The position numbers and the translations under genes were made by a program. DNA of 64,000 nt, taken from NCBI RefSeq assembly GCF_002964605.1, contig NZ_PQDH01000001.1, forward strand, positions 1,054,001 to 1,118,000, in the 5' to 3' direction. The notes below the pieces were generated by a model. That model ran no database searches. It saw only the letters and a program-made list of their open reading frames with translations, and was not told the DNA's origin. This document shows, in pieces, positions 8,155 to 16,781 of this stretch (the stretch's first letter is position 1; every line of letters begins with the position of its first letter). Source of the DNA: Vallitalea okinawensis. GTDB lineage: Bacteria; Bacillota; Clostridia; Lachnospirales; PQDH01.

Positions 8155-9651
8155 TTATTTTCCTGCATCGTGTAAAATACGCTCATAGTCTTCTTGTGAT
8201 TTTGCTTGTGCATCTTCAATAGACATCATTTCATCAAAAATATTTGTCCAAACATCTCTTAAAGGATCCCACATATAATTTCCTTCTTGTATAACAGGCA
8301 TAGGATGTGAATAAGCTGCTTGTGATAAAAATCCTTGAGATATTGCATCTTCATTAAGTCCTGGTATACCTTTAGAATCTTTGACAGCAGGTATCTTACC
8401 TAGAATGCCATAAACTTCTTTCATTATTTCTTCACTTGAAAGGAATCTCAGTAAGTTCATAGACGCATTAGGATAATCGGTGTAAATGTTCATACCTGTT
8501 ACTCTCACACCTGAAAAAGTTATTGGATTTTGGTCATTACTGAACTTAGGAAGTGCTTTCACTCCAAATATATCTGAAATTTCAGTATTTTCAGTTATAC
8601 CAAATCGCCCTTCTTCAACCCATGTTTTCCAGTTTGATTTAATATCTGACATCACCCAAGGTCCCGTAATTGTTATAGCCACCTGACCTTTTTGGTATCG
8701 TGATGGTCCTTGATCCCAAACAACATCCTGAATCGTTGCAAGTCCTGGAAATAGTTTTGATGTTTCTTTATTACCAAACCAATCGCCTGTCACGGCTTGA
8801 ATAGATTCCGTAACTTCTTTAGATGTCATATTAAATTGAGTTGGGTCATTGTTATCATCACCAAAAACACGGTAGCCATCTCTTGTTAAGAATGGATACA
8901 TATGATATGCATCATACAATTGCCAAGCCATGATAGTATGCTTATCCTCTGATCCAGCTTCACCTTCTACTTCAGCTGTATAGAATCGATCCTCTAAATA
9001 AGGAATTTCTACACCAGTACCAACGTAATTATTACTCCAATTCGCTATACCGGCAAGTAATTCTTCCATGTAGATCTCTTCATTTTCAATTTGTTCTAAT
9101 AAATTAGAAGCTGTTGTATTGAAGACTGTTGGAAGTGTAGGTAGAGCAGCTAATATTTGTTTGTTATAGGCTAAGGCAATGTTTTCAACAGAATCTGGAA
9201 CAGCGTACATTTCTCCTTCATACATGGTTACTTTATAAGAAGACTCTTGCATGATATCCAAAAAATACTTTTTGTCTCTTTCAGGTAGCTGAAATAAGAC
9301 TCCTGCTTCTCTACCATCAACAACGGCATTATGTGGCATGTAAAAAACATCTGGACCAATACCAGCAGGTCCGTCTAATTTTAGTTTTGTTACATTCTCA
9401 TTAACGTCACGGTTTTCATAAGTTAATTCTACATCTGGGTACTTTTCATTCCATAGTTCAATCAGTTTATCACCATATTCTTCATTATCAAGCCATATTG
9501 ATAGCTTCGCATCCTTCTCATTGGTGTATTGCCCTTTTTCATCATCCCAAATTAAATCTTCTTCAAATTTTGCCGTAACACTTTTTTGACAACCTGTTAT
9601 TGACAAAATCATAGTTAACATTAATATCATAGTAACTATTTTCTTCATCAT
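8155..9651 (-). CDS. Maltodextrin-binding lipoprotein, MalE/MdxE type
   Basis: Extracytoplasmic solute-binding protein of the maltodextrin importer, 498 aa. The signal peptide ends in the lipobox ITGC. The fold is SBP_bac type, with an acidic N-terminal linker and the YNKQILAALPTLP stretch typical of the ligand cleft region. Two adjacent ATG codons are possible; AGGAGG stands 3 nt before the first (9651) and 6 nt before the second (9648), so the real start may be the second. It is the gene after the LacI-type regulator (63-bp gap) and the first structural gene of the operon. Confidence 0.92.
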   Translation of the reverse strand: MMKKIVTMILMLTMILSITGCQKSVTAKFEEDLIWDDEKGQYTNEKDAKLSIWLDNEEYGDKLIELWNEKYPDVELTYENRDVNENVTKLKLDGPAGIGPDVFYMPHNAVVDGREAGVLFQLPERDKKYFLDIMQESSYKVTMYEGEMYAVPDSVENIALAYNKQILAALPTLPTVFNTTASNLLEQIENEEIYMEELLAGIANWSNNYVGTGVEIPYLEDRFYTAEVEGEAGSEDKHTIMAWQLYDAYHMYPFLTRDGYRVFGDDNNDPTQFNMTSKEVTESIQAVTGDWFGNKETSKLFPGLATIQDVVWDQGPSRYQKGQVAITITGPWVMSDIKSNWKTWVEEGRFGITENTEISDIFGVKALPKFSNDQNPITFSGVRVTGMNIYTDYPNASMNLLRFLSSEEIMKEVYGILGKIPAVKDSKGIPGLNEDAISQGFLSQAAYSHPMPVIQEGNYMWDPLRDVWTNIFDEMMSIEDAQAKSQEDYERILHDAGK

Positions 9652-9714
9652 AATCCTCCTATAACATTCAATCTAATGTTTTTACAAAAAGAAATTCCCC
9701 TATTACTAAAAAAT

Positions 9715-10713
9715 TTATGTGGTTTGTCGTTTAATTAAGTTAACAGAAACTTTTACCTGACTCCCCCATGATTGTTCATTATTCAAGGTATCTACTGCTA
9801 GTTCCCCTTTTTTGATAACATCTTGGTTAATTGTTGTTAGGGGCAACCAATTTTCTTTACTACGACTAATATTATCAAAGCCAATAACACCGAAGTCTTC
9901 AGGTATTTTTACACCAAGGTTTGTCAGACCATCCATAAGACCAATAGCTAAAATATCAGAAGTACAGAAGGCTCCATCCACACCCATTGTTTTCACTTCA
10001 TAGCTGATATCATACCCTTCTTGGTAGGTAGTAGTATTAACAATAACAAGTGATTCCTCATATCCAGCTTGTCTTATAGCTTTTTTAAATCCCTGATAAC
10101 GATGGTAATCTACTTTTTCTTCTGTAATATTGGATGTTAATATACATAACCGCTTATAGCCCTGCTCCATCAAATGTCTAGCCGCAAGCATACCTCCATA
10201 CTCATCCATTGTATTGATATAATGAATATTTTTAAGTTTAAATTGGGTGTAATTATCAACTAAAGCTATAGGGATATCTAGTTTATTTAATCCTAAAATT
10301 AAACTTTTATTAATCTCCCCAACAACCACAATGCCATGAAGACATCTACTTTTAGCCCAAGCTAACAACTCTTCTACTGTCTCACTAAATTTAATAAACT
10401 TAATGATCACATCTAATCCCATTGTATTCGCTTTATTCTCAATACCACTTATTAAGTAAAAATAAAATGGACTCTCTTGAATCCACCCTAACATATAAGG
10501 AGGTAATAGTACCACAATCATATTGGATTGCTGAGTTACAAGTGCTTTAGCAGCAAGATTGGTTTCATAATTAAGCTCTTCAGCAATTCGTAATATTTCT
10601 TGTTTTTTATCTTCTGAATAGCTGGTTATATTCTTCTTATTGAGAACGTTAGATACCGTCGTAATAGAAACACCAGCTCTTATTGCAATATCTTTTAATG
10701 TTGTTCTTTTCAT
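9715..10713 (-). CDS. LacI-family transcriptional regulator of the maltodextrin operon
   Basis: A sugar-responsive repressor (332 aa) with the family's N-terminal helix-turn-helix and hinge (LKDIAIRAGVSITTVSNVLN, residues 6-25) and a periplasmic-binding-type effector domain. It is the first gene of the operon that continues to 3059. A promoter (TTGAAT-18-TATACT, 10750-10779) lies upstream, with an AACGTT-centred operator candidate at 10730-10742 close to the expected start of transcription and a second AAACGTTT at 10862-10869, so autoregulation and control of the whole operon are likely. The effector is inferred to be a maltodextrin. Confidence 0.9.
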   Translation of the reverse strand: MKRTTLKDIAIRAGVSITTVSNVLNKKNITSYSEDKKQEILRIAEELNYETNLAAKALVTQQSNMIVVLLPPYMLGWIQESPFYFYLISGIENKANTMGLDVIIKFIKFSETVEELLAWAKSRCLHGIVVVGEINKSLILGLNKLDIPIALVDNYTQFKLKNIHYINTMDEYGGMLAARHLMEQGYKRLCILTSNITEEKVDYHRYQGFKKAIRQAGYEESLVIVNTTTYQEGYDISYEVKTMGVDGAFCTSDILAIGLMDGLTNLGVKIPEDFGVIGFDNISRSKENWLPLTTINQDVIKKGELAVDTLNNEQSWGSQVKVSVNLIKRQTT

Positions 10714-10729
10714 GAAATCATTCCCTTAG

Positions 10730-10779
10730 TCAAACGTTCAACTATCTGTAGTATAATACAATACCCATAATTAATTCAA
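10730..10779 (-). promoter_or_regulatory. Promoter and LacI-type operator of the maltodextrin operon
   Basis: On the minus strand TTGAAT (10779-10774) and TATACT (10755-10750) are 18 bp apart. About 12 bp beyond the -10 lies TTGAACGTTTGA (10731-10742), whose centre AACGTT is the CpG-centred palindrome typical of LacI-family operators. Position at the start of transcription fits repression. Confidence 0.6.
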
Positions 10780-10861
10780 TATTATATAGGATTTTCATGA
10801 TATAAGTTAATTTAACTCTAATTTTTTTATGCATCATTAATAGTTTAATTTCAACCTAGTA

Positions 10862-10869
10862 AAACGTTT
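10862..10869. promoter_or_regulatory. Second AAACGTTT operator candidate
   Basis: A perfect 8-bp palindrome AAACGTTT lies about 130 bp upstream of the operator at 10731-10742, a spacing compatible with DNA looping by a LacI-family tetramer or two dimers. It is short, so chance cannot be excluded. Confidence 0.4.
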
Positions 10870-10908
10870 ACTTGATTTATTCATCACAAAAAGTGATTAG
10901 TATCCATT

Positions 10909-10944
10909 AAAAAACAGCTGCCTCTTTTTATCTTGAGGCAACTG
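10909..10944 (-). terminator. Terminator of the LplABC-type operon
   Basis: The stem 10915-10924 with 10935-10944 (10 bp with one mismatch, 10-nt loop) is followed on the minus strand by six T. It lies 44 bp after the stop of the last gene of the 14581-10988 operon. Confidence 0.85.
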
Positions 10945-10987
10945 CAATCTTTTTAGTCTTAACTTCTATACAATAATTTGATTATAA

Positions 10988-11881
10988 TTATCCTTTAACA
11001 GCACCGATCATAACACCTTTGACAAAGTATTTCTGCAAGAAAGGATAAACACATAGGATCGGTAATGTTGCTACCACTATTGTTGCATATTTTATACTTT
11101 CACCAATGGCTTCTTGATCGGCTAAGCTGGCCCCTTGAGTCATAGAATCCACGTCATTAGCAATAAGTATTTCACGCAGTATCAATTGAAGCGGATAAAG
11201 CTCTCTTTGTCTTAAGAATACTGATGCCCAAAACCAACCATTCCAAGCTCCAACACCATAATACAGAATCATAACAGCAATAACAGGTTTACTCAGCGGT
11301 AAAATTATTCTAAATAATACAGTCCAGTGGCTGGCACCATCAAGTTTTGCCGATTCTTCCAAACTAACTGGAATAGCCGCGAATGATGTTCGCATAATAA
11401 TCAAGTTATAGGCACTGACAAGAAAGGGTACAATCAATGACCATCGGGTATTCGTTAATTTCAATGCTCTAACTGTCAAATAAAAGGGAATCATACCGCC
11501 TTCAAAAAACATGGTAAAAACGACAAGGAACATTAATAGATCTCTCCACATGACATTTCTTCTTGAAAAGAAATAAGCCCCCAAAGATGTCATGATTAAT
11601 TGAAGTATAACCCCTACAAATAATACAAATAGAGTGTTCATGTAACCATTTAAAATATTAGGATTTTGTGCCACCGCTTTATAGGCTGATAGACTAGCAT
11701 CACCAACAGGAGTCAATAAAATTCCACTGTGTTGTATTAATGCATTACTATCACTTATAGAAGCCATGACAACATGTATAATTGGATATAATGCCGTTAT
11801 TGTAAATAGCGTTAATAATGAAATATTAAAAACATTGAAAACTTTTTCACTTTTAGATGGTTTTAAATAAGCTGCTGCCAT
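10988..11881 (-). CDS. LplC-type CUT1 sugar ABC permease
   Basis: Second permease of an LplABC/YtcP-type importer (297 aa). The subfamily is recognised by the C-terminal KYFVKGVMIGAVKG tail and the EAA loop SLEESAKLDGASHWTVL (about 189-205), with six membrane helices. The frame opens at 11902, but AAAGGAGGGG stands 8 nt before the ATG at 11881, which is chosen; this also avoids overlap with the upstream gene, leaving a 14-bp gap. Members of this group move complex plant or host oligosaccharides such as aldouronates; the cargo here is unknown. Confidence 0.92.
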   Translation of the reverse strand: MAAAYLKPSKSEKVFNVFNISLLTLFTITALYPIIHVVMASISDSNALIQHSGILLTPVGDASLSAYKAVAQNPNILNGYMNTLFVLFVGVILQLIMTSLGAYFFSRRNVMWRDLLMFLVVFTMFFEGGMIPFYLTVRALKLTNTRWSLIVPFLVSAYNLIIMRTSFAAIPVSLEESAKLDGASHWTVLFRIILPLSKPVIAVMILYYGVGAWNGWFWASVFLRQRELYPLQLILREILIANDVDSMTQGASLADQEAIGESIKYATIVVATLPILCVYPFLQKYFVKGVMIGAVKG

Positions 11882-11895
11882 ATATGCCCCTCCTT

Positions 11896-12852
11896 TTACC
11901 ATAAACTAGATTCACTGAATTTCTTGCTGATCTTATTAGCAGCAATCAATAAAGTGAAGTTTAATACAGAATTAAACAACCCAATAGCTGTACTGTAACT
12001 CCAACTAAATTCCAAAAGTCCTACACGATAAACATATGTGGATATAACATCTGCTACTTCATAAGTTGCAGGATTATACATCAAAATGATTTTCTCAAAT
12101 CCTACGCTAAGTAATCGACCAATTCTTAGAATGAGTAGAATAACAATGGTTGAACTAATCCCAGGAAGGGTTACATGAAGTGTTTGTTTCCATCTATTGG
12201 CACCATCTATCATAGCTGCTTCATAGAGCTGTTCATCAATACCTGCTAAGGCTGCTAGGTAGATAATTGATCCCCATCCTATCTCCTGCCAAATACCAGA
12301 AGAAATGTAAAGCGTTCTAAAGAACTCAGGTTTTTGAAGTAGTGGCATTCGCTCTCCGCCTAATAATACAATAATATCATTAAAGAGTCCGTCAGTAATT
12401 GAAAAATCTTTTAATAAGCCAATGATAACGACTAAAGAAATAAAGTGAGGCAGATATGTAATGGTCTGAACACTGTTTTTGAACCTCTTAACCTTAAGCT
12501 CGTTTAATAATAATGCTAAAATAATTGGTGCTGGAAATCCCCATAATAAGGAGTATAGACTTAATAAAAATGTATTTTTTAACACTCTCCAAAAAGATAC
12601 ACTGTTAAAAAATCTTACAAAGTGATCTAATCCGATCCAAGGGCTTCCCATAATTCCTAGCCCAGGAGAATAGTTTTTAAAGGCTATTGATGCACCATAC
12701 ATGGGAATATATTTAAATATAATGAAATAAGCTATAACAGGTAATACCATCAGATATAATGATCTATTACGGATAAAATCTTTTTTAGCTCGTACACCAA
12801 AACTGTTTTGGGCCTTCACCTTGGTTGTTATAGACTTTACTTCTCCTTTCAT
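11896..12852 (-). CDS. LplB-type CUT1 sugar ABC permease
   Basis: First permease of the LplABC-type importer (318 aa). It shows the group's N-terminal YLMVLPVIAYFIIFKYIPMYG signature (about 32-52) and the EAA loop QLYEAAMIDGANRWKQTL (about 211-228). It is separated from the binding-protein gene by 64 bp that contain a hairpin (12874-12907), and is followed by the LplC-type gene. SD GGAAGTG precedes the ATG. Six helices are expected. Confidence 0.92.
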   Translation of the reverse strand: MKGEVKSITTKVKAQNSFGVRAKKDFIRNRSLYLMVLPVIAYFIIFKYIPMYGASIAFKNYSPGLGIMGSPWIGLDHFVRFFNSVSFWRVLKNTFLLSLYSLLWGFPAPIILALLLNELKVKRFKNSVQTITYLPHFISLVVIIGLLKDFSITDGLFNDIIVLLGGERMPLLQKPEFFRTLYISSGIWQEIGWGSIIYLAALAGIDEQLYEAAMIDGANRWKQTLHVTLPGISSTIVILLILRIGRLLSVGFEKIILMYNPATYEVADVISTYVYRVGLLEFSWSYSTAIGLFNSVLNFTLLIAANKISKKFSESSLW

Positions 12853-12873
12853 TCATTCACTTCCTTTCAAATA

Positions 12874-12907
12874 AAGAAAGGAGGGTTGGGATTCCCCTTC
12901 CTTTCTT
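12874..12907 (-). terminator. Intercistronic hairpin between binding-protein and permease genes
   Basis: Arms 12874-12885 and 12895-12907 pair over about 12 bp with one bulge. Such hairpins between a binding-protein gene and its permeases typically stabilise the upstream message or partly terminate, giving excess binding protein. There is no strong T-run, so partial readthrough is expected. Confidence 0.6.
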
Positions 12908-12916
12908 GATAACTTA

Positions 12917-14581
12917 CTACCTGTTGTTGTATCTTTCTAATGCGGCTGTATAAATTTCGATAGCACGATCAATACCCATGTTTTTAATGTTCTTAACATA
13001 CTCATCATAATTATCAAGACTCTCTTGACCAAATAAGTATTTAACATACATCTCATCACGATAAGTATTAATTTCATTCATAATTGTTGCTAACTCTTGG
13101 CTTTCTTCAGGAGTTGGTGTTACTTTTGGCATACGATATTTGTCAACATCTGAATACTGCCAGTTTTGGTTGGCTAATTTTTGCTGTTCAAAGGTATAGC
13201 CATATTGTTCAATATAGCGAACATCTTGAACCATTACACCACTATAGCATGAACGTGCAAATTGACCTAACGCTGCTGCTACTGGCATATCAGGATTGTT
13301 TAATATCGCATCTGTATACGATGGATAGTTGTCTTTCATTTCATAAGACTCGCCTTCAATACCAAAGTTAGCTAACATATGACCTTCTTCTGTATAACCA
13401 AAATCCAATACACGCATAGCTGTTTCGATATCCTCACATGCAGTTGTAATAAATGCAGCAGTACCAGGAAGTGCAAAGTCTTTTTGTGAAAACATTGGCT
13501 TATCGCCACTGTTTAATACTGGGAACTTAGCTCCCATTAAATCATAGGTTGGATCATCTTCTTTAGCTTTTAGCCAGTTACCTAATCGACTTGCTTGATA
13601 GCCTAATGATGCTCCTGTTTCTCCACCTGTTATCTTGGCAGCTACTTGCTTACTGTCAACTGTCTCAATATCAGGATCAATTAAACCCTCTGCATACCAC
13701 TTACTGAATTCTGTTAGGAAGTCTTTATATTCAGGTTGCATAGAACCAAATTGTACGTTTCCAGCGTCATCTATATAGAAATCTTTTGATATACCATAGG
13801 CACCAATAAAGGGGCTACCGTTACCAGCACCAAGCATCCAGTTTTGATAGGATAAAGGAGATGTTGCACCTTTTTCATCTTTAAATGCTGTCAACATGTT
13901 ATACCAATCTTCCATGGTTTCTGGTTCATCTAATCCTAAATCATCTAACCAATCTTTTCGAATGATAGGGCCAAAGTAAACCATTAAAGCATCATCACCA
14001 CGAATAAATGGGAAACTATAGTACTTACCTGTATCTGTTTTAGCCATTTTTTCGGCCTCTGAATTTTCACCATAATATTGCATTAGGTTTGGTGCATACT
14101 CAGGCATATACTCTGTTAAGTCAATAATAAATCCATCTAATATAGCTTTTTCAGGTCCACCTGTATATTCTTTTAAAATATCGTATTCAACAATATCAGG
14201 GTAATCTCCAGAAGCAACTAATAGATTAAACTGTTCCTTCTCTTGACCTTGTGCTGGATGTAAGTATTCAATTGTAACACCAGTTTTTTCTTCTAAAGCT
14301 TTCCCAAATGGTGTATCCGCTAAGTTAGCTGCTTGTTGTGAAACATTACCATTTAATGGTACCCAGTACGTTAATGTCTTACTTCCATCTATAGGATATG
14401 AAAATTCTTTTGAATCATCTGCATTGTTATCAGCTTTATTATCTTTTTCAGATACAGCACTTTTTTCACCAGACTTACTACTTGTACCTTCTTCAGCATC
14501 CTTACTACAGCCTACAAATAACATTGAAAGCATACTTAATACTAATATGAACGAGATCAATTTTACAACACGTTTATTCAT
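12917..14581 (-). CDS. LplA-type oligosaccharide-binding lipoprotein
   Basis: Solute-binding lipoprotein (554 aa) of the LplABC-type importer. The signal peptide ends at lipobox FVGC and is followed by a Ser/Lys/Asp-rich linker of about 35 residues. The large size and the C-terminal region with YVKYLFGQESLDNYDEYVKNI-like helices (about 510-535) are characteristic of LplA/YtcQ binding proteins, which are longer than MalE. It is the first gene of the operon; a promoter with a palindrome at the start of transcription lies at 14646-14693. Ligand not determined. Confidence 0.92.
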   Translation of the reverse strand: MNKRVVKLISFILVLSMLSMLFVGCSKDAEEGTSSKSGEKSAVSEKDNKADNNADDSKEFSYPIDGSKTLTYWVPLNGNVSQQAANLADTPFGKALEEKTGVTIEYLHPAQGQEKEQFNLLVASGDYPDIVEYDILKEYTGGPEKAILDGFIIDLTEYMPEYAPNLMQYYGENSEAEKMAKTDTGKYYSFPFIRGDDALMVYFGPIIRKDWLDDLGLDEPETMEDWYNMLTAFKDEKGATSPLSYQNWMLGAGNGSPFIGAYGISKDFYIDDAGNVQFGSMQPEYKDFLTEFSKWYAEGLIDPDIETVDSKQVAAKITGGETGASLGYQASRLGNWLKAKEDDPTYDLMGAKFPVLNSGDKPMFSQKDFALPGTAAFITTACEDIETAMRVLDFGYTEEGHMLANFGIEGESYEMKDNYPSYTDAILNNPDMPVAAALGQFARSCYSGVMVQDVRYIEQYGYTFEQQKLANQNWQYSDVDKYRMPKVTPTPEESQELATIMNEINTYRDEMYVKYLFGQESLDNYDEYVKNIKNMGIDRAIEIYTAALERYNNR

Positions 14582-14645
14582 TATATGTTCCCCCTATTTC
14601 TATTCAATAGTTTAAATCCATAATGCTCTATTAAATGTTGCTACT

Positions 14646-14693
14646 TGGTTCGAACCATGATTTTATTATTAATCATAAGTATAATTTTGTAAA
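14646..14693 (-). promoter_or_regulatory. Promoter plus 12-bp palindromic operator for the LplABC operon
   Basis: On the minus strand TTTACA (14693-14688) and AATAAT (14670-14665) are 17 bp apart. Seven bp beyond the -10 begins the perfect palindrome TGGTTCGAACCA (14657-14646), placed where transcription should start, as expected for a repressor operator. The rest of the gene-free stretch 14582-15006 is AT-rich and shows no other structure that I can support. Confidence 0.55.
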
Positions 14694-15006
14694 TAAACAT
14701 TTGTATGAAATAATGACGCATTTATTAAATACCATATTATTATTTTATTCTCTAATAATGAAAATCTAAAATCGTTTAATGAACACTTTTTATTATGATA
14801 TCTTTTTTCTAAAAAAGCTATGATTAATAGTTAAAATCCATAAACAAATGTTAAAAAAAGGTTGATAAACACTCCTGATATATATTCACCATCGTAACTT
14901 AATTATATCAGAAATAAGGATAACTTTAGAGTAAAAAACGTACTACTATCATTGTAATTGAATATATATTAATGGTAAGTATTCATATTTGAGGGCGTGT
15001 GAGATA

Positions 15007-16704
15007 TTGAGACAAGATATTGATTGTCATGAAATCATAACTTCTGAAGATTACTTAGACATTTGGTATAGATATAAAGGAGATTTTGAAGAAGTAGCCA
15101 AAGAAGCAGGAGCGATTTGTGCCAAAAGAGTTTTTGAAGATTGGATATTATTTCATATCAAGATGGGACTAGAAAATTGTCAAAACTATTATCTTAATAG
15201 CGAGTACATAATCATACCAAACGTATATGGTCTATCAAGTATAAGTAGTATCGAAGCTGCAGGGATTGGACCAGTTCTTAAAAGTAAAGCTCTGGATATT
15301 ACAGGTAATGGCGTGATTATAGCACTCATAGATACAGGTATAGACTATACCCATGAAGCCTTTCGATATGAAGATAATACGAGTAAAATAATAAGCATCT
15401 GGGATCAAACAGAAGCAGGTATTCCACCAAAAGGATTTCTCTATGGTACAGAATATACAAACAACCAAATAACCGAAGCTATAAATTCTGATGACCCACT
15501 ATCAATTGTACCTACGATGGATGAAATTGGTCATGGTACCTTTTTAGCAGGTATAGCAGCAGGGAGACCTAATTATAAGGAGAAGTTCCAAGGTGCAGCG
15601 CCAGATGCAGATTTAGTTATTGTTAAGTTAAAACAAGCAAAAAAATGCTTAAGGGAGTTTTTTCAAGTAAAAGAAGATGCTATTGCTTATCAAACAAGTG
15701 ATATGTTACAAGGAGTAAATTATGTGTTAGATAAAGCAGAAAAATTAGGAAAGCCTATCGTTGTATTATTAGCATTTGCATCATCTGATGGTCCCCACAA
15801 TGGAACCAATGAGTTCGAAGAAATATTAGCAAAATTTGGTGATTCCATTGGTGCCGTCATGGTTACTACAGCAGGAAATGAAGCTAACGCTGACCACCAT
15901 TTCCATGGAATCTTTAAAGAAGGAAAAAATAAATTAAGTCTAGATTTTAATATTGCTGAAAAAGAAGAGGGCGTATTTTTAAACATGTGGGTTCCTCTTC
16001 CCGATCAATTAAGTATAGAATTAATATCACCAAGTGGAACTACCACAGGGGTATTTCGATCTGAAATACGCAGATGGCAAAAGAAAGTATTTCCTATAGA
16101 ATCATCAGTTATTCGCGTTCACTATGATTTATTAGAAGAAAGAGCCGCCGAAGAGTCCATTGCTATAATAATCGAAAAACCCTTACCGGGTTTATGGACT
16201 ATTGTGGTTCATGGTGAGATCCTGATTAATGGAGAGTTTGACATCTATTTACCTATACGCGGGTTTATCGAAGATAATACTGTTTTCTTGAGTCCAGACC
16301 CTGATTCAACCGTTGTTATACCCTCAACTAATCCCGGAACAATAACAGTAGGTGCTTATAACGAAGTGAATAATAGCATTTATTTATCCTCTGGGAGAGG
16401 CTATACAAGAGACCTTAGAATTAAACCTGACATTGTAGCACCAGGAGTTAATGTCATTGGTCCCTATCTCAACAATCAGTATGGCACTATGACAGGTACA
16501 AGTGTAGCAACTGCTCTTACTGCAGGAGCATCTGCACTCCTATTAGAATGGGGAATCGTTCAAGGTAATAATCCAAATATTAATACAATGACTATGAAAA
16601 CCTATCTCTCTCGAGGAGCAAAGAGAAGAAAAGGAATGAAATATCCTAATAAGGAATGGGGATATGGTGAATTAGATTTATTAAACACGCTTAATATAAT
16701 ATAA
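15007..16704 (+). CDS. Csp-like subtilisin-family serine protease (S8)
   Basis: A subtilase of the clostridial CspABC-like group, 565 aa from the chosen TTG. The catalytic triad is intact: Asp109 (ALIDTGIDYTH), His176 (IGHGTFLAG) and Ser499 (MTGTSVATALTAG), plus the oxyanion Asn in TTAGNEAN. A long inserted domain (about 310-410) between the Asn and Ser motifs is typical of Csp proteins. There is no signal peptide, so it is cytoplasmic or forespore-located. The frame opens at TTG 14989, but GAGGG precedes the later TTG at 15007, giving MRQDIDC, the usual N-terminus of this group. In other clostridia Csp proteases act in spore germination; that role here is inference. Confidence 0.88.
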   Translation: MRQDIDCHEIITSEDYLDIWYRYKGDFEEVAKEAGAICAKRVFEDWILFHIKMGLENCQNYYLNSEYIIIPNVYGLSSISSIEAAGIGPVLKSKALDITGNGVIIALIDTGIDYTHEAFRYEDNTSKIISIWDQTEAGIPPKGFLYGTEYTNNQITEAINSDDPLSIVPTMDEIGHGTFLAGIAAGRPNYKEKFQGAAPDADLVIVKLKQAKKCLREFFQVKEDAIAYQTSDMLQGVNYVLDKAEKLGKPIVVLLAFASSDGPHNGTNEFEEILAKFGDSIGAVMVTTAGNEANADHHFHGIFKEGKNKLSLDFNIAEKEEGVFLNMWVPLPDQLSIELISPSGTTTGVFRSEIRRWQKKVFPIESSVIRVHYDLLEERAAEESIAIIIEKPLPGLWTIVVHGEILINGEFDIYLPIRGFIEDNTVFLSPDPDSTVVIPSTNPGTITVGAYNEVNNSIYLSSGRGYTRDLRIKPDIVAPGVNVIGPYLNNQYGTMTGTSVATALTAGASALLLEWGIVQGNNPNINTMTMKTYLSRGAKRRKGMKYPNKEWGYGELDLLNTLNII

Positions 16705-16717
16705 GTATCATCGTAAA

Positions 16718-16739
16718 CGAAGAGCCAATAGGCTCTTCG
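16718..16739. terminator. Hairpin between convergent genes
   Basis: A perfect 9-bp stem (CGAAGAGCC with GGCTCTTCG, loop AATA) lies 13 bp after the subtilase stop and 42 bp before the end of the convergent AraC-family gene. The T-run is poor on both strands, so it is a probable but weak bidirectional terminator. Confidence 0.55.
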
Positions 16740-16781
16740 CTAGTCTATTAATCCCCTAGCTAGACTTCAACATAGAGGCTG

